The notes below the pieces were generated by a model, which worked only from the letters and a program-made list of their open reading frames with translations, ran no database searches and was not told where the DNA came from. From the NCBI RefSeq assembly GCF_016722765.1, contig NZ_JAEQND010000009.1, positions 165,001 through 229,000 of the forward strand: DNA of 64,000 bases, written 5' to 3'. Positions 63,415 to 64,000 of the stretch are shown here, piece by piece; positions within the stretch are counted from its first letter, which is position 1, and every line of letters begins with the position of its first letter. The stretch comes from Ramlibacter alkalitolerans (GTDB taxonomy: Bacteria; Pseudomonadota; Gammaproteobacteria; Burkholderiales; Burkholderiaceae_C). A program made the translations under genes and the position numbers.

Positions 63415-64000
63415 CGGTCGCCTGCTCGCGCTCGGTGTGCACCGGGCTGGCCTGCGACTGGCCCGTCACCGCACTCAGCTGCGTGTCCCACTTCCACGCC
63501 GCCGTCTCCGGGTTCGGCACGCAGACGTAGATCTCCTCGGCCGGCCGGCCCGTGACGCGCAGGCCGCTGGAGCGCAGCATGGCTTCGATGCCGGCGTGGT
63601 TTGGCACCCACCAGTTGGTAGGGTCGCCGGAGAACTTGTGCTCGATGAAGGCCATCTTGGGCCAGCCGGCGGCCAGCAGCGGTTCGCGCTCGGTGATCGG
63701 GTGGTCCGAGGTGTCGGGGTAGACCTCCTCGCCGGGTAGCGAGAGGGTCTGGAACACCATCATGCGGCGCGTGCGCTGCGACAGGATGTCCAGCGCCAGC
63801 AGCGGATAGCGCAGGTGGTAGAACACACCCATGAACCAGACCAGGTCGAACTGCTCGTTCGAGCGCGCGAGCTCGTAGACCTGCTGCTCGCGGAACTCCA
63901 CCTGGTCCTGCAGCCCGAACTGGCGCGCGGCCCAGCGGGCCTGCGCGAGGTACAGGGGCTCCATGTCGATCGCCACCACCGCGGCGCCGCGCCGGGCCAG
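63410..64000 (-). CDS. SAM-dependent methyltransferase, CmoB-like/TIGR04290-like (5' end outside window)
   Basis: The gene runs off the right edge; 196 C-terminal residues are visible. The Rossmann methyltransferase features AAVVAIDMEP (acidic residue after a strand, binding SAM), EQFDLVWFMGVFYHLRYPLLALDIL and VFQTLSLPGEE are present, as in CmoB-related proteins. The C-terminal part WWVPNHAGIEAMLRSSGLRV is a marker of the group. I recall such a family named after a Ramlibacter gene, but this is from memory. The last codon is supplied by a family B repeat. Substrate unknown. Confidence 0.8.
   Translation of the reverse strand: MARRGAAVVAIDMEPLYLAQARWAARQFGLQDQVEFREQQVYELARSNEQFDLVWFMGVFYHLRYPLLALDILSQRTRRMMVFQTLSLPGEEVYPDTSDHPITEREPLLAAGWPKMAFIEHKFSGDPTNWWVPNHAGIEAMLRSSGLRVTGRPAEEIYVCVPNPETAAWKWDTQLSAVTGQSQASPVHTEREQATA

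Overview
The window is about 64 kb of very GC-rich chromosomal DNA, densely packed with genes. Many neighbours overlap by the 4-base ATGA/GTGA junction. Gene content suggests a betaproteobacterium of the Burkholderiales, most likely Comamonadaceae and possibly Ramlibacter or a close relative: two Bug/TctC-type periplasmic binding proteins, the PuuE/UraD/AllC/PuuD purine route, a cytochrome c/FTR1 permease, an IorAB pair with a TRAP transporter, and a terminal methyltransferase like one I associate with Ramlibacter. This placement is inference from family content only. I saw no rRNA, tRNA, transposase, phage gene or CRISPR array, and no stretch over 300 bases lacks a gene.

Layout. (1) 1-11.3 kb is sugar metabolism: a partial family 2 glycosidase, galT and galK on the + strand; facing them a family-1-glycosidase/RmlD fusion, UDP-galactopyranose mutase and a glycosyltransferase; then a family 51 arabinofuranosidase and an aldose-1-epimerase. 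Together they could recover galactose and feed UDP-galactose into a galactofuranose-containing glycan. (2) 11.3-16.6 kb holds a small unknown gene, a PhyH dioxygenase, an MFS exporter with a MarR-like tail, and a cytochrome c-FTR1 iron permease behind a Fur-like palindrome. (3) 16.7-26.1 kb is purine-ring catabolism: a minus-strand operon gntR-puuE-(uraD/allC fusion)-M20 hydrolase-NCS1 permease, divergent from uraH, followed by a TonB-like lipoprotein, xdhC and puuD. (4) 26.1-32.3 kb holds an exonuclease, a small membrane protein, glycerate 2-kinase, a TIR-like nucleotide-binding protein, tartrate dehydrogenase, a Bug protein and a cysteine hydrolase. (5) 32.4-40.6 kb is a minus-strand set iorA-iorB-dctP-dctQ-dctM-thioesterase with a divergent LysR gene. 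(6) 40.6-49.3 kb holds small unknown proteins, hydrolases, a LigB-type dioxygenase and a DUF3999/DUF2339 membrane pair. (7) 49.4-59.4 kb returns to purines: xdhA-xdhB, divergent from a BmpA-type nucleoside ABC transporter, then an adenine deaminase. (8) 59.5-64 kb holds a Bug protein, a ThDP enzyme, a PBP7-type endopeptidase and a partial methyltransferase.

The purine genes in (3) and (7) give a nearly complete route: import of nucleosides and allantoin-like compounds, adenine to hypoxanthine, xanthine to urate, and urate to hydroxyisourate, OHCU, allantoin, allantoate and beyond. The glycerate kinase in (4) could take up the glyoxylate-derived carbon.

The window is also rich in short palindromic repeats. 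Family A (GTAGGCTGG...) has four copies and brackets the adenine deaminase gene. Family B (CCTCACCCC...GGGAGAGGG) has four copies; two lie in frame inside UraD/AllC and XdhA, one forms the tail of the ABC ATPase, and one supplies the stop codon of the last gene. There is also a 24-bp tandem repeat beside a REP-like pair, and a long imperfect inverted repeat between two convergent genes. Repeats supply stop codons at three genes.
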